Notes under the pieces: model-generated
The model's input: the letters and a program-made list of their open reading frames with translations, nothing else
What the model was told of the DNA's origin: nothing
The model's database searches: none
Made by a program: the position numbers and the translations under genes
Origin: Paracoccus saliphilus
Lineage (GTDB): Bacteria > Pseudomonadota > Alphaproteobacteria > Rhodobacterales > Rhodobacteraceae
Direction of reading: 5' to 3'
Assembly: GCA_003255745.1 (NCBI GenBank)
Contig: KZ836040.1
Coordinates: 214,762 to 278,761 of the forward strand
DNA: 64,000 nt
Shown: positions 52,179 through 61,320 of the stretch, one piece after another
How positions within the stretch are numbered: the stretch's first letter is position 1
Layout: every line of letters starts with the position of its first letter

Positions 52179-52642
52179 TCCTCCGCTGGCATTGGCGGGC
52201 CAAAGCGGTCCAGCATCCGCGTCTCGATCTGGTCGCGCGTCTGGCGATAGGCGGCCAGGCGCGCTTCGCGCCCCTCGGCCAGGCCGGTCGGGTCCATGAT
52301 CGGCCAGTATTCGATCTCCAGATGGGCGCAGCGGGTCATTTCCAGCGCGACCCGCTGGCTGGCGGGCGACAGGGCCACGATCAGGTCGAACTGGCTCAGG
52401 TCGTCGCCCCAGTCCTGCATCTCGTCAAAGCTGCGGCTGCGATGCGCGGCAAGATGGACGCCAATCTCGTCACAGACGGCGATGGCAAAGCCGTCCACCT
52501 CCATGTCGTTCTTGACCCCCGCCGATTGAACATAGGCGGCGCGGCCATAGAACTTTTTCATCATCCCTTCGGCCATCGGGGAACGAATGGCATTGTGGTC
52601 ACAGCAGAACAGAACCGAGGAAGGGATCTTGTTCTGCGCCAT
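52175..52642 (-). CDS. Low-molecular-weight phosphotyrosine phosphatase-like protein
   Basis: 155 aa. SVLFCCDHNAIRSPMAEGMM carries the C-x5-R-S phosphate loop; the acid residue is probably in the MDPTG segment. Family members are tyrosine phosphatases or arsenate reductases; without ars genes nearby the phosphatase reading is preferred. It ends the UPF0262-hisD group, 4 bp downstream of the UPF0262 stop. Confidence 0.87.
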   Translation of the reverse strand: MAQNKIPSSVLFCCDHNAIRSPMAEGMMKKFYGRAAYVQSAGVKNDMEVDGFAIAVCDEIGVHLAAHRSRSFDEMQDWGDDLSQFDLIVALSPASQRVALEMTRCAHLEIEYWPIMDPTGLAEGREARLAAYRQTRDQIETRMLDRFGPPMPAED

Positions 52643-52646
52643 CGGC

Positions 52647-53126
52647 TCAGCCCTGCGGGATCAGGGCGCAGATCAGGGTGAACAGGCGCCGGGCAGTGTC
52701 GATGTCCAGCTCGGCCTTGCCCTCAAGACGCTCCTGCAGGGTGCGGGCGCCCTCGTTGTGGATGCCGCGCCGGGCCATGTCGATTGCCTCGATCTGGGCG
52801 GGGGGCAGGCGTTTCACCGCATCGAAATAGCTTTGGCAGATCTGGAAGTAGTCCTTGACCACTTGGCGGAAGGGGCCAAGCGACAGGTGGAACTCGGCCA
52901 CCTTCTCGGCCGCCTCGTCGGTGACGTCAAAGACAAGCCGCCCCTCGCGGATGCACAGCTGCAGAACAAAGGGACCCTCGGGGGGGGCAGTGCCGTCGCG
53001 GCCGGGTACGGAAAAGCTGTTGTCCTCGATCAGGTCAAAGATCGCGACCCGCCGCTCCTGCTCCATTTCGGGCGTGGCGGGTGCGATGGCGCGGTCGTCG
53101 ATGTCGATGCGCGTGATGCGACTCAT
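52647..53126 (-). CDS. UPF0262 family protein
   Basis: 159 aa. RITRIDIDDRAIAPATPEMEQERRVAIFDLIEDNSF, then QICQSYFDAVKRLPPAQIEAIDMARRGIHNEG, are the UPF0262 pattern. The family is restricted to alphaproteobacteria, almost always downstream of hisD; function unknown. The ATG overlaps the hisD stop by 4 bp. Confidence 0.92.
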   Translation of the reverse strand: MSRITRIDIDDRAIAPATPEMEQERRVAIFDLIEDNSFSVPGRDGTAPPEGPFVLQLCIREGRLVFDVTDEAAEKVAEFHLSLGPFRQVVKDYFQICQSYFDAVKRLPPAQIEAIDMARRGIHNEGARTLQERLEGKAELDIDTARRLFTLICALIPQG

Positions 53127-54436
53127 TCCCCGGGCCTTTCGTTCAACAACTCCAGCCGAGCCTGAACCGAAGCGCCATGGGCCTGCAACCCCTCGGATGC
53201 CGCAAGCCGCACCGCCGCCGGACCGATGGCCGCCAAGGCGCCGGGGCTCAGCCGCGCCATCGTGGTGCGCTTAAGGAAATCCATCACCGACAGGCCCGAC
53301 GAAAACCGCGCCGAACGTGCCGTCGGCAGGACGTGGTTCGGGCCGCTGACGTAATCGCCGACCGCCTCGGGCGTATGGGCGCCCAGAAAGATCGCCCCGG
53401 CATGGATGCATTTCGCGGCCAGTCCTTCGGGATCGGCCACGCACAGTTCCAGATGCTCGGGCGCAATGCGGTTGGACAGGGCGGCGGCCTGGTCCAGGTT
53501 CCGCACCACGATCAGCGTGCCATAGTCGCGCCAGCTGGCCCCGGCGATGGCCGATCGTTGCAGCGTCGGGATGATCCGCTCGACCGCGGCGGCCACGCGG
53601 TGGGCCATGTCCGCATCCGTTGTGATCAGGATCGACTGCGCATCGGCGTCATGTTCGGCCTGCGCCAGCAGGTCCCAGGCCAGCCAATCGGGGTTCTGGT
53701 CGTTATCGGCGATGACCAGCACCTCGGACGGCCCCGCGATCATGTCGATGCCCACCCGGCCGAACACTTGGCGCTTGGCGGCCGCGACATAGGCGTTGCC
53801 CGGGCCGGTGATCTTGTCGACAGGCGCCATGCTGTTCGTGCCATAGGCCATCGCCGCCACCGCCTGCGCCCCGCCGATGCGAAAGATCTCGTCCACGCCC
53901 GACAGCTGCGCCGCCAGCAGGACCAGCGGGTTGATGACCCCGTCGGGCGTCGGTACACAGATGACCAAGCGTTCTACCCCGGCCACGCGGGCCGGGATCG
54001 CGTTCATCAGCACGCTGGACGGATAGGCCGCCTGCCCGCCCGGCACATAAAGCCCGGCGGCCGATACGGCGCTCCACCGCCAGCCGAGGGTCGCGCCTTG
54101 GGCGTCGGTCCAGCTGGCATCCTCGGGCATCTGGCGGGCGTGATAGGCGCGGATGCGCTCGGCCGCCAATTGCAGGGCGGCGCGATCCTCGGAACCGACC
54201 TTGGCGACCTCGGCGGCGATCTCCTCGGGCGAAAAGCGCAACCTGTCCGGGGTCAGCGACAGGCGGTCAAAGCGCGCCGTCAAGTCGCACAGGGCCTGGT
54301 CGCCCTCTGCCCGCACCCGCGCGATGATGGCGGACACCGCGTCGTTCACATCGGTGGAATCTTCGCGCTTGGCCGACAGCATCCGCTGAAAGCCGGGCTC
54401 GAAATCGGCGTCGTCGATGTTCAGCGTGACCGGCAT
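53123..54436 (-). CDS. hisD: Histidinol dehydrogenase
   Basis: Last step of histidine synthesis, Zn- and NAD-dependent oxidation of L-histidinol. 437 aa. IFRIGGAQAVAAMAYGT, VDKITGPGNAYVAAAKRQVFG, GIDMIAGPSEVLVIAD and NHVLPTARSARFSSGLSV are conserved, with active-site Glu/His in RIAPEHLELC. Other his genes are not adjacent. Overlaps UPF0262 (ATGA); 108 bp separate it from DUF2948. Confidence 0.97.
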   Translation of the reverse strand: MPVTLNIDDADFEPGFQRMLSAKREDSTDVNDAVSAIIARVRAEGDQALCDLTARFDRLSLTPDRLRFSPEEIAAEVAKVGSEDRAALQLAAERIRAYHARQMPEDASWTDAQGATLGWRWSAVSAAGLYVPGGQAAYPSSVLMNAIPARVAGVERLVICVPTPDGVINPLVLLAAQLSGVDEIFRIGGAQAVAAMAYGTNSMAPVDKITGPGNAYVAAAKRQVFGRVGIDMIAGPSEVLVIADNDQNPDWLAWDLLAQAEHDADAQSILITTDADMAHRVAAAVERIIPTLQRSAIAGASWRDYGTLIVVRNLDQAAALSNRIAPEHLELCVADPEGLAAKCIHAGAIFLGAHTPEAVGDYVSGPNHVLPTARSARFSSGLSVMDFLKRTTMARLSPGALAAIGPAAVRLAASEGLQAHGASVQARLELLNERPGE

Positions 54437-54544
54437 CTTTGTTCCCCTTGCAGCGCCGCGCGCATACTCCGCTTGCCCGCCCGCCTCAAGCCCACCGGGG
54501 CGGACAGGTTGACGCGGGTCCTGTTCGTTTCAGAAATCCTTGGC

Positions 54545-55021
54545 CTAGTCCGGATGCCGCGGCGCCCGTCCCGACACGGCCTCGTGCGGGCGCGTCACGT
54601 CGCGCAGATCGACATTGATGCACTCGACCTCGGCCACGATCGTGCCGTCGCCCGCGAAATCCAGCGACAGCCGGCCCGTCCCGTCCTCGCCTGGCTGCCA
54701 GCGCAGCGCCAGCAATTCCAGAACCGTGTCGCCATCGCGCCGGACGCCGTCACTGACAACCCGCATCACGTCGCCGATCACCATCAGCGACCGCACCCGT
54801 TCAAAGGGACGTCCCTCGGCCTCGGCGGCCTCGGCATCCTCCCACCGAAAGCGGGTCACCAGCAGCGCCAGCCGCCGTGCCTTGGCATCGTGGGTGATCT
54901 CTGCGCCGGTCAGCACCGCATCCTGCACCAGCGAGGACAGGATGCGCAAGTCGACCTCATCCTCGGCCTTCAGCGCCAGCGGGCGCGGATCGGCATCGGC
55001 GAAACGGGCATCGCGGGTCAT
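54545..55021 (-). CDS. DUF2948 family protein
   Basis: 158 aa soluble protein. [25 protein letters not shown] and [16 protein letters not shown] match DUF2948, an alphaproteobacterial family regularly placed between murA and hisD. Function unknown. The ATG overlaps the murA stop by 4 bp, so it is translationally coupled. Confidence 0.9.
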   Translation of the reverse strand: MTRDARFADADPRPLALKAEDEVDLRILSSLVQDAVLTGAEITHDAKARRLALLVTRFRWEDAEAAEAEGRPFERVRSLMVIGDVMRVVSDGVRRDGDTVLELLALRWQPGEDGTGRLSLDFAGDGTIVAEVECINVDLRDVTRPHEAVSGRAPRHPD

Positions 55022-56295
55022 GACGCATCCTCCTTCACGCGTTCGATATGGGCGCCCACGCCGCGCAGCTTGCGCACGACATGTTCATAGCCGCGATCCA
55101 GGTGATAGACGCGGCTGACGGTGGTCGATCCTTCGGCGGCCATTCCCGCCAGGATCAGGCTGACCGAGGCGCGCAGGTCGGTCGCCATGACCGGCGCCCC
55201 GCGCAGCTTTTCCACGCCGGTGACGGTGGCGTGGCCGCCATGCACCTCGATCCGCGCACCCATGCGAGTCAGTTCCGGGGCGTGCATGAAGCGGTTTTCA
55301 AAGATCGTTTCCTCCAGCACGCTGGTGCCCTCGGCCAGGCACATCAGCGCCATGAACTGCGCCTGCAGGTCGGTCGGGAAGCCCGGAAAGGGCTCGGTCG
55401 TGACGTTCACCGCCCTGACCCGGCCGTTCCTGCGCGCCACCCGGATGCCGCGCGGTGTTTCCTCGACGCTGACACCGGCTTCGTCCAGCTTCTCGCAGAA
55501 GGCCGACAGCAGTTCGATCCGCCCCCCCAGCAGTTCAACCTCGCCACCGCACATCGCAGGCGCCAGCATGTAGGTGCCCAGTTCGATCCGGTCGGTGACG
55601 ACGGGATGCGTGGCACCGTGCAGGGCATCGACGCCCTCAATGGTGATGGTGCCGGTGCTCTCGCCCTCGATCTGGGCGCCCATCGCCCGCAGGCAGCGCG
55701 CCAGATCGACAATCTCGGGCTCGCGCGCGGCATTCTTCAGGACCGTCGTGCCCCGCGCCAGCGTGGCCGCCATCAGCGCGTTCTCGGTCGCCCCAACCGA
55801 GACGATGGGAAACTCGAAGACGGCCCCCCGCAGCCCGCCTTCAGGCGCCTTGGCATGGACATACCCGTCGCGCAGGTCCAGGCTGGCGCCCATTGCCTCC
55901 AGCGCCCGCAGGTGCAGGTCCACGGGCCGCGCGCCGATCGCGCAGCCGCCAGGCAGCGACACCTCGGCGACCCCGTCCCGCGCCAGCAGCGGCCCCAGCA
56001 CCAGGATCGAGGCACGCATTTTGCGCACGATGTCATATTCCGCCCGGTGGCTGGTCAGCGCGTGGCTGGACAGCGCCAGAACCTGACCTTCCTGCAGGGA
56101 GGCGACCTCGGCCCCAAGCGATCCCAGCAGCGCCGTCATGGTGCGGATGTCCGACAGGCGCGGCGCATTGGTCAGCGTCAGCGGCTGGTCGGTCAAAAGC
56201 GTTGCGGGCATCAGCGTCAGGCAGGCATTCTTGGCCCCGGCGATGGGAATCTCCCCTTTCAGGGGGCCGTTCCCCTCGACGATGATCTGGTCCAT
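55018..56295 (-). CDS. murA: UDP-N-acetylglucosamine 1-carboxyvinyltransferase
   Basis: First committed step of peptidoglycan synthesis (enolpyruvyl transfer from PEP). 425 aa. [19 protein letters not shown], the active-site loop [18 protein letters not shown] with the PEP-binding Cys (fosfomycin target), and [13 protein letters not shown] are intact. Start overlaps the stop of the preceding 58-aa gene (TGATG). Confidence 0.97.
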   Translation of the reverse strand: MDQIIVEGNGPLKGEIPIAGAKNACLTLMPATLLTDQPLTLTNAPRLSDIRTMTALLGSLGAEVASLQEGQVLALSSHALTSHRAEYDIVRKMRASILVLGPLLARDGVAEVSLPGGCAIGARPVDLHLRALEAMGASLDLRDGYVHAKAPEGGLRGAVFEFPIVSVGATENALMAATLARGTTVLKNAAREPEIVDLARCLRAMGAQIEGESTGTITIEGVDALHGATHPVVTDRIELGTYMLAPAMCGGEVELLGGRIELLSAFCEKLDEAGVSVEETPRGIRVARRNGRVRAVNVTTEPFPGFPTDLQAQFMALMCLAEGTSVLEETIFENRFMHAPELTRMGARIEVHGGHATVTGVEKLRGAPVMATDLRASVSLILAGMAAEGSTTVSRVYHLDRGYEHVVRKLRGVGAHIERVKEDAS

Positions 56296-56471
56296 CAGCT
56301 GTCCTTGCCTGCTTCGCCATCCGCATTCGGGACGGTCTTGTTGTCGCTTTCCGATCCGGCCGCCCGCGCCCGCGCCTGAGCCTTCCTGCGGGCCAGATTG
56401 GCGCGCAGCGCCTGGCGAAGACGCTCTTCGCGGCTGTCGGTTCCGGGTTTCTGGTCACGGCGTTCGGTCAT
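56295..56471 (-). CDS. Small basic protein upstream of murA
   Basis: 58 aa, highly charged: [19 protein letters not shown] then [17 protein letters not shown]. No membrane segment. It is coupled to murA by TGATG. Similar short Arg/Ala-rich proteins precede murA in related genomes; function unknown. The frame is open upstream to 56705 across the tRNA, which is meaningless. Confidence 0.7.
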   Translation of the reverse strand: MTERRDQKPGTDSREERLRQALRANLARRKAQARARAAGSESDNKTVPNADGEAGKDS

Positions 56472-56609
56472 GGCATCCCTGTTAGCGCCCGGCCGCGTCG
56501 CAGTCCAGCAAACGCACACGTCCGTAAGCGGCCTTGCGCATTTTCGGGAAAAATCGCCCGACCCCCCTTGCGCGGGCCGCGACCTTTGTCTAAACGCCCC
56601 TCCAACGGC

Positions 56610-56684
56610 GCTGTGGTAGCTCAGTGGTAGAGCACACCCTTGGTAAGGGTGAGGTCGAGAGTTCAATCCTCTCTCACAGCACCA
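56610..56684 (+). tRNA. tRNA-Thr (anticodon GGT)
   Basis: 75 bases including encoded CCA. Acceptor GCTGTGG/TCACAGC, D-arm GCTCAGTGGTAGAGC, anticodon stem CACCC/GGGTG with loop TTGGTAA (anticodon GGT), T-arm GAGAG-TTCAATC-CTCTC. Immediately followed by a T5 run. Its 3' end is the attachment site for the adjacent island. Confidence 0.97.
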
Positions 56685-56685
56685 G
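56659..56685 (+). repeat. attL: tRNA-proximal copy of a 27-bp direct repeat
   Basis: Spans the T-arm, acceptor 3' strand, CCA and one following G of tRNA-Thr. Identical over 27 bp to 63007-63033; flanks differ on both sides. Confidence 0.9.
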
Positions 56686-56763
56686 TTTTTCTCGTTGATT
56701 TGCAAGAACTTCCTGCCATAAAAGGCAGATGGCCCGCGTCACTGGTACACAGGGCTGGCACAC

Positions 56764-58404
56764 ATGGGCTTGCGAATGGCGTCACCTTGGAAGCATCCTG
56801 AATCGGGTTTCTTCTACCTCCGAGAGCGTGTTCCCGTGGCTATTGCGGAACAAGCCAAGGGCCGCAGGGTGGTTGTTCCAGTAGATGGCCAGCCCATAGC
56901 GGTGGCAGTCAACGGACTGGTAAAACTGTCCCTTCGCACCAAGGACGTGACCACTGCCAAGGAACGCTACCGCGAGGCAGCGGCAGCCCTTCAAGAGCAC
57001 TGGCGGCTGATCAAGCAGGAAACGACAACCGGGCCTGTGCAGCTCACCCAGCGCCAGACTGAGGCCTTTGCGGGCGAGTATCTTCGAGACCAGACAAGGC
57101 AGCATCAGGACGACCCCGGAGACCCTGACGAGTGGGACGCGGGATTGTCGGCACTGGAGGACATGGGCCAGACGGGAGAGGGGCTGGAAAGGCTGCATGG
57201 GGAGGACGCAGACCGGATGCTTCAAAGACGGGGTCTGGCGGTTGACGCCCCCAGCCGGAAGCGGCTGCTGGAAGCAATGCACCGGGCCTATGTGATATTC
57301 GCGGAGGGACAGGAGCGCAGAGGCTTGGGGGACTTCCGGCCAGACCCACGGGCGGAGCGGTTCCCGGAATTCCCCAGCGCCCCCGGTGAGAAGGGATCAC
57401 GGCGGAGCGAACTCACGGAGAAGATGTCAGCGGACAGCGCAGGGGTAACCCTGTCGGACCTATTCGACCTGTGGGCCAAGGAACACCAAAAAGGGGAAGG
57501 ACCGGACAAGACAGTCAGGGACTTCCGGCAGAAGGTGGACAGCCTGCGGGCCTATCTTGGTCACGAGAATGCCGCGCAGGTATTCCAGCGCCAGATCATC
57601 GACTGGTGCGACCACTTGCAGGACGAGGAGAAGCTGGCCGCAAAAACTGTTGGGGACAAGTACCTCACGGCGGTCAGGGCCATGTTCCGGGTGGGAGTGG
57701 AAAAAGCGCGTCTCACGTTTGATCCGACCACGGGGGTGAAAGTCAGGAAGCCCAAGCGCGTCAAGGAGCGGCGCAGTGGGTTCACCGATGACGAGGCCAA
57801 GGCGATCCTCAAGGCAGCCCTGCGGGACCCATCGACGCTGGGGGGCATGAGCGAGAGGAACAAGCTGGCGATCCGGTGGACGCCATGGATCGGGGCCTAC
57901 ACCGGGGCGAGGATCACCGAACTGACGCAGTTGCGGAAGGTGGACTTCGTGACGAAGGACGGGGTCGCCTGCATCAGGATCACCCCGGAGGCCGGACGAG
58001 TGAAGACGGGACAGTATCGGGAGGTCCCCCTGCATCCGCACCTTGTGGAGATGGGCATTCTGGAATTCGTCGCGGGACGGCCCGAGGAGCATTTGTTCGT
58101 GTCTGCCGGGGAGACTCTGGAGGAGACCCATAGGCGCTGCCAGAGCGTCAGCGGGAAGGTCAGCGAGTGGGTTAGAAAGGTGGCTGGGGTGACGGATGAG
58201 CGGGTGCAGCCGACGCATGGCTGGCGGCACAGGTTCAAGGCGCTGGCGGCGAAGCACGACATCCCGCCGGAGTACGCCGATCAAATTCAGGGACATTCCC
58301 GAGGGGATGCTGCAGCCGCTTACCGGGAGCCAGACGCGCCCACGCTCTTCAGGGAAATCGAGAAGCTGCCGAAGATCGACTTGGCCAGCGACAGCGGCGA
58401 CTGA
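56764..58404 (+). CDS. int: Tyrosine-recombinase integrase of the island
   Basis: 546 aa, intact. N-terminal region (SGFFYLRERVPVAIAEQAKGR) typical of DUF6538-like integrase starts, a long variable core-binding part with TLSDLFDLWAKEHQKGEGPDKT, and the catalytic domain: Arg in TGARITELTQL, Lys in KTGQYREVPLHPH, H-x-x-R in THGWRHRFKALA, then IQGHSRGDAAAAYREP with His and the Tyr nucleophile. It reads away from the tRNA, the usual orientation. ATG 56764 or 56776 could be the start. Probably catalyses integration at the tRNA-Thr 3' end. Confidence 0.93.
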   Translation: MGLRMASPWKHPESGFFYLRERVPVAIAEQAKGRRVVVPVDGQPIAVAVNGLVKLSLRTKDVTTAKERYREAAAALQEHWRLIKQETTTGPVQLTQRQTEAFAGEYLRDQTRQHQDDPGDPDEWDAGLSALEDMGQTGEGLERLHGEDADRMLQRRGLAVDAPSRKRLLEAMHRAYVIFAEGQERRGLGDFRPDPRAERFPEFPSAPGEKGSRRSELTEKMSADSAGVTLSDLFDLWAKEHQKGEGPDKTVRDFRQKVDSLRAYLGHENAAQVFQRQIIDWCDHLQDEEKLAAKTVGDKYLTAVRAMFRVGVEKARLTFDPTTGVKVRKPKRVKERRSGFTDDEAKAILKAALRDPSTLGGMSERNKLAIRWTPWIGAYTGARITELTQLRKVDFVTKDGVACIRITPEAGRVKTGQYREVPLHPHLVEMGILEFVAGRPEEHLFVSAGETLEETHRRCQSVSGKVSEWVRKVAGVTDERVQPTHGWRHRFKALAAKHDIPPEYADQIQGHSRGDAAAAYREPDAPTLFREIEKLPKIDLASDSGD

Positions 58405-58507
58405 TCTGGTGGCGGACCACCCGGATTTCCCCACAGAAATTTGTGAGAGGGCACATCAGATAGATGATCTGGGCAGTTCCCCCCGTGGGTGGCCCTCGGA
58501 GGTGAAT

Positions 58508-58524
58508 CACGGCGGGAGGCATCC
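58508..58524 (+). repeat. Dispersed island repeat, copy 1
   Basis: CACGGCGGGAGGCATCC. Related copies at 58598, 60894 and 61717. Confidence 0.5.
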
Positions 58525-58597
58525 ATGCGGGTAGGTAGTTCGACTACCTCCCATTCATGGGCGGCTGGGCGCGTAAAAGTGGGCCGAGGAGGCAGAC

Positions 58598-58614
58598 CAC
58601 GACGGGAGGCACCC
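58598..58614 (+). repeat. Dispersed island repeat, copy 2
   Basis: CACGACGGGAGGCACCC, two differences from copy 1, 90 bp away. Confidence 0.5.
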
Positions 58615-58745
58615 TTGCCCAGCGGCAGGGGGGGATTTCCTCAAATTGAGGATATCCAGACCACACCCAAGGGCAGGCTTGACCCAGAACTGCAGCTGTG
58701 TAAAACCTCTACCTCGGTAAGGAATTTACACAGGCAGGATCAGCC

Positions 58746-59420
58746 ATGCGCTTTGTCGTCTATCTCCGGGTCAGCACCGACCGTCAGGGCAAGAGCGGGC
58801 TGGGTCTCGAAGCCCAGCGCAGGGCAGTCGGGGACTACCTCACGGCCCGCAATGGCGAGGTGCTGGCGGAGTATGTGGAGGTCGAGAGCGGCAAGGTGAA
58901 CGACCGGCCCCAGCTGGCCGCTGCCATTGCCCAGGCGAGGAAGGCAGGAGCCGTGCTGCTGATTGCCAAGCTGGACCGTCTGGCCCGCAACGTGGCCTTC
59001 ATCGCCAACCTGCTAGAGGCTGGGGTGGAAGTCGCGGCGGCTGACCTCCCCTCTGCCAACCGCTTCACACTGCACATCATGGCGGCTCTGGCCGAGGAAG
59101 AGGGCCGGATGATCAGCGCCCGGACCAAGGCGGCTCTGGCTGCTGCCAAGGCCCGTGGGGCGAAGCTGGGGTGGTCTATCCCAAAGCGGCAGGAGGAACA
59201 GCGCAAGGCGTCCCAGAGGGGCGTGGAGGCTGTCTCCAGAGCCGCTGATGCCCATGCCCAGAACCTCCTTCCGGTGGTCAGGCAGATCGCTGACGGCGGG
59301 GCTTCCCTTAACCAGATCGCAGCGGAGTTGAACCGGAGAGGCATCAGCACGGCGAGGGGCGGCAAGTGGTATGCGACCACGGTGCGGAACCTGCTGGCGA
59401 GAGAGGCTGCGGCAGCATGA
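58746..59420 (+). CDS. Serine recombinase (resolvase/invertase family)
   Basis: 224 aa. FVVYLRVSTDRQGKSGLGLE has the catalytic Ser; LLIAKLDRLARNVAFIANLL and MAALAEEEGRMISARTKAAL are the conserved resolvase core with the E-helix arginines. The C-terminal 70 residues (ADGGASLNQIAAELNRRGIS, TTVRNLLAR) form a DNA-binding helix region. Close to short invertase-type enzymes of Rhodobacterales plasmids and islands. It may resolve or invert DNA at the dyad directly upstream; no second crossover site is recognised. Confidence 0.92.
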   Translation: MRFVVYLRVSTDRQGKSGLGLEAQRRAVGDYLTARNGEVLAEYVEVESGKVNDRPQLAAAIAQARKAGAVLLIAKLDRLARNVAFIANLLEAGVEVAAADLPSANRFTLHIMAALAEEEGRMISARTKAALAAAKARGAKLGWSIPKRQEEQRKASQRGVEAVSRAADAHAQNLLPVVRQIADGGASLNQIAAELNRRGISTARGGKWYATTVRNLLAREAAAA

Positions 59421-59640
59421 CCAGCCCGGCGAGGAAGGCACTCCGACCCCCAAGATGAACCGGCAACTGTTGGAATCACGTTTAGCGAACGTCGGGCTAT
59501 CGGGAATAATGGCTTTTCCGCAAGACCTTGACCCACGACGACAGGGGCACACCTGAGTTTCTTCCTTGGCCGTCCTTACAACCATAAGCAGCCCGCAAGC
59601 AGGCGGCCCCAGCTCGGCAGAGGTATTGGCAGTGCGTTTG
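59421..59640. other. Intergenic stretch without a recognisable gene
   Basis: Between the serine recombinase and the convergent frameshifted gene. I see no credible coding frame, repeat or terminator. Confidence 0.5.
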
Positions 59641-60623
59641 TTAAGAAGACGGCCGCAGCGGCTCTCCTTGCTCCACATTCCCGTGGTTTTCTAAAAAAAT
59701 CGGTCGGAAATCGCTTCCCATTCCATCTCTTTGCAACATTATCTCTATTTCTGAGACGAATCGTGCTTTGTCACTTTCATCGTCTAGCAAGCTTAGCGCG
59801 ATGAGATTTCGCAACAAGATGATGTCAGCTGCTGTTGGAGAGCGAACCTGTTCGTTTTTCTTTACGATTCCGCCCCTGATTTTCCTTATGTCGCTGAGGC
59901 GGCTACTAATTAACTGTGAGTTTAGTTTTTTTTCGAAAGCCTGTCTTGCTGAACCGTCACCTATAGCGAACTCAAAGGCGATCCAAGTGAACGTGAACTT
60001 CCATTCTCATTAATCTGCGCTGAAGCAGCTCGCAGAGCGACAGTTGTTTCTCGTGGAAGATCGGCGCTCATCCTCCTAAGGATAGCTGGATCTGCCCAGG
60101 CCTCAACGCCAGGAATGATGTAAGCGGCTTTTCCTAAGGGCGCCAACCGCCCGTTCTCTAGCAACGTCGCGATCAACGAGGTGGACCCAACAGTGATGCC
60201 GCCAAATGACACCTCGAGAAGTGCGAAAAGCCGCTCTATCGCCGATATATCGACACGCGTTTCATCCACCAAGGGCATCAGAAGCCCAAGATGTGTACCT
60301 ACGAAGAAACGCGCCTCTTCCGACGCACCTATGAGTGCCTGATCCGGCCGGATAAAAGACAGTGTCGTGCGATATACTGCCGTTAAATCTCCTCCCTCGC
60401 TTCCGAAGTCTATAACGAAGCTACGAATAGGTCCCCCAAGCGCTTTCTCAGCGAGGAACTGTATGTGCTCTATTGCATCTTCCGCAAAGGCTGCAGGGGT
60501 TAGAGCGAGCACGACATTACCGTGCATGTTCCCCTGTATGGCTAGCTCCCGCAAATGCCGCCACAGCCTGTTTCCTGGATGCTCCGTCCACCCCACTTGA
60601 ATGTCTGAACAAATCGAAAACAT
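59641..60623 (-). pseudogene. Frameshifted island gene; possible HEPN-like C-terminal domain
   Basis: From ATG 60623 an open frame of 220 aa (MFSICSDIQVGWTEHPGNRL ...) ends at TAG 59961. From about 60006 down to TAA at 59641 another frame is open for 121 codons with convincing protein character (FTFTWIAFEFAIGDG; LSDIRKIRGGIVKKNEQVR; LLRNLIALSLLDDESDKARF) but no start codon. One inserted base near 60005 would fuse the two into about 325 aa. The second part resembles the W-I-A-F-E / R-x-x-R-x-x-I-V pattern of Apea-like HEPN domains, without the usual His, so this is a weak guess. Programmed frameshifting is less likely than mutation. Confidence 0.6.
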
Positions 60624-60637
60624 TGAACCGCCCAATC

Positions 60638-60796
60638 CTAGCCATCAAGCTTCGCAACCTGCCAGCGAACGGTGCGCACGTCCACATAACTCTCGCTGCC
60701 TAACACTAAACCCCCCTGAGTAGTCGAACCCTCAGACGCAGCCGCTACCGCATCGAACATCCACAGACATTCCCTCTGGGTCCGCTTGCCGTTCAT
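60638..60796 (-). CDS. Possible 52-aa protein upstream of the frameshifted gene
   Basis: ATG at 60796: MNGKRTQRECLWMFDAVAAA..., ending VDVRTVRWQVAKLDG, 14 bp before the next start on the same strand. The amphipathic composition looks protein-like, but no Shine-Dalgarno is seen and the frame extends upstream with low-complexity residues. It could be the N-terminal remnant of the following gene. Confidence 0.35.
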   Translation of the reverse strand: MNGKRTQRECLWMFDAVAAASEGSTTQGGLVLGSESYVDVRTVRWQVAKLDG

Positions 60797-61239
60797 CGGA
60801 CAGGGCCACTGGCACAGCCGCACGGGATAGGCATGGGACGGCTGGAGGACGGCGAGGGGTGAAGCCCCGGTCGGGGATGAACTGGGGGAGGTCTGACGGC
60901 GGGGGGCACCTTCTCTGTACCGGATACAGAGTTGCCTCTGGTGACCTAAGTCGGATTTAGGCCATTCCTCAGAGCCTCTGGGAGCGCTTAGGAGCGGCAT
61001 CTTCCCCTAGCCCATACCGACCAGCGGGGCACCCCGAAGAGAGCCTGCAGGTGGCCGCCCAGAGTCGCTGGGGAGGTGGCCTGTGGAGGGCGCATTCTCA
61101 TAGGCGGAAACCCCAGTTGGGCCGGGGCTTCCCTTGTAATTTGGTCAAGTGTAGGCTGAACGTGTCTTCACCAAGACAGCCTTTTCAGGCGCGACCCCGT
61201 GGTGTTCCAGCACTGCGGGGTTGTTCAGTTCTCGACCAG
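60797..61239. other. Island non-coding, hairpin-rich stretch
   Basis: No credible gene. Holds the perfect hairpin CTCTGTA/TACAGAG (60913-60931) and one copy of the dispersed repeat at 60894. Confidence 0.5.
60894..60910 (+). repeat. Dispersed island repeat, copy 3
   Basis: TGACGGCGGGGGGCACC, preceded by GGGAGGTC; an inverted copy of GGAGGTCTGACGGC lies near 62025-62040. Confidence 0.45.
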
Positions 61240-61320
61240 CTAGTTGCGTCTTGCGAGGGCGAAGAGGGCAACCAGCAGATGCGCTGCCGTGATCAACAGC
61301 ATCGCTTGGTCGTGGGTCAT
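61240..61320 (-). CDS. Possible 26-aa membrane peptide
   Basis: ATG at 61320 preceded by AAAAGGA at good spacing: MTHDQAMLLITAAHLLVALF followed by ALARRN. One hydrophobic helix with a basic C terminus. It lies in frame at the end of the BRO-type remnant, so it may simply be the tail of that pseudogene; a free-standing small membrane peptide is the alternative. Confidence 0.35.
   Translation of the reverse strand: MTHDQAMLLITAAHLLVALFALARRN

Larger units (their letters stand above)
58405..58745. promoter_or_regulatory. Non-coding region with several dyads upstream of the serine recombinase
   Basis: No credible gene. Contains a strong hairpin AGGTAGT/ACTACCT (loop TCG, 58533-58549), the near-palindrome TCCTCAAATTGAGGA (58638-58652), two copies of a dispersed repeat (58508, 58598), and just before the recombinase start the inverted repeat CTGTGTAAA-N20-TTTACACAG (58696-58733), a candidate res/crossover site or operator. 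Confidence 0.6.
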
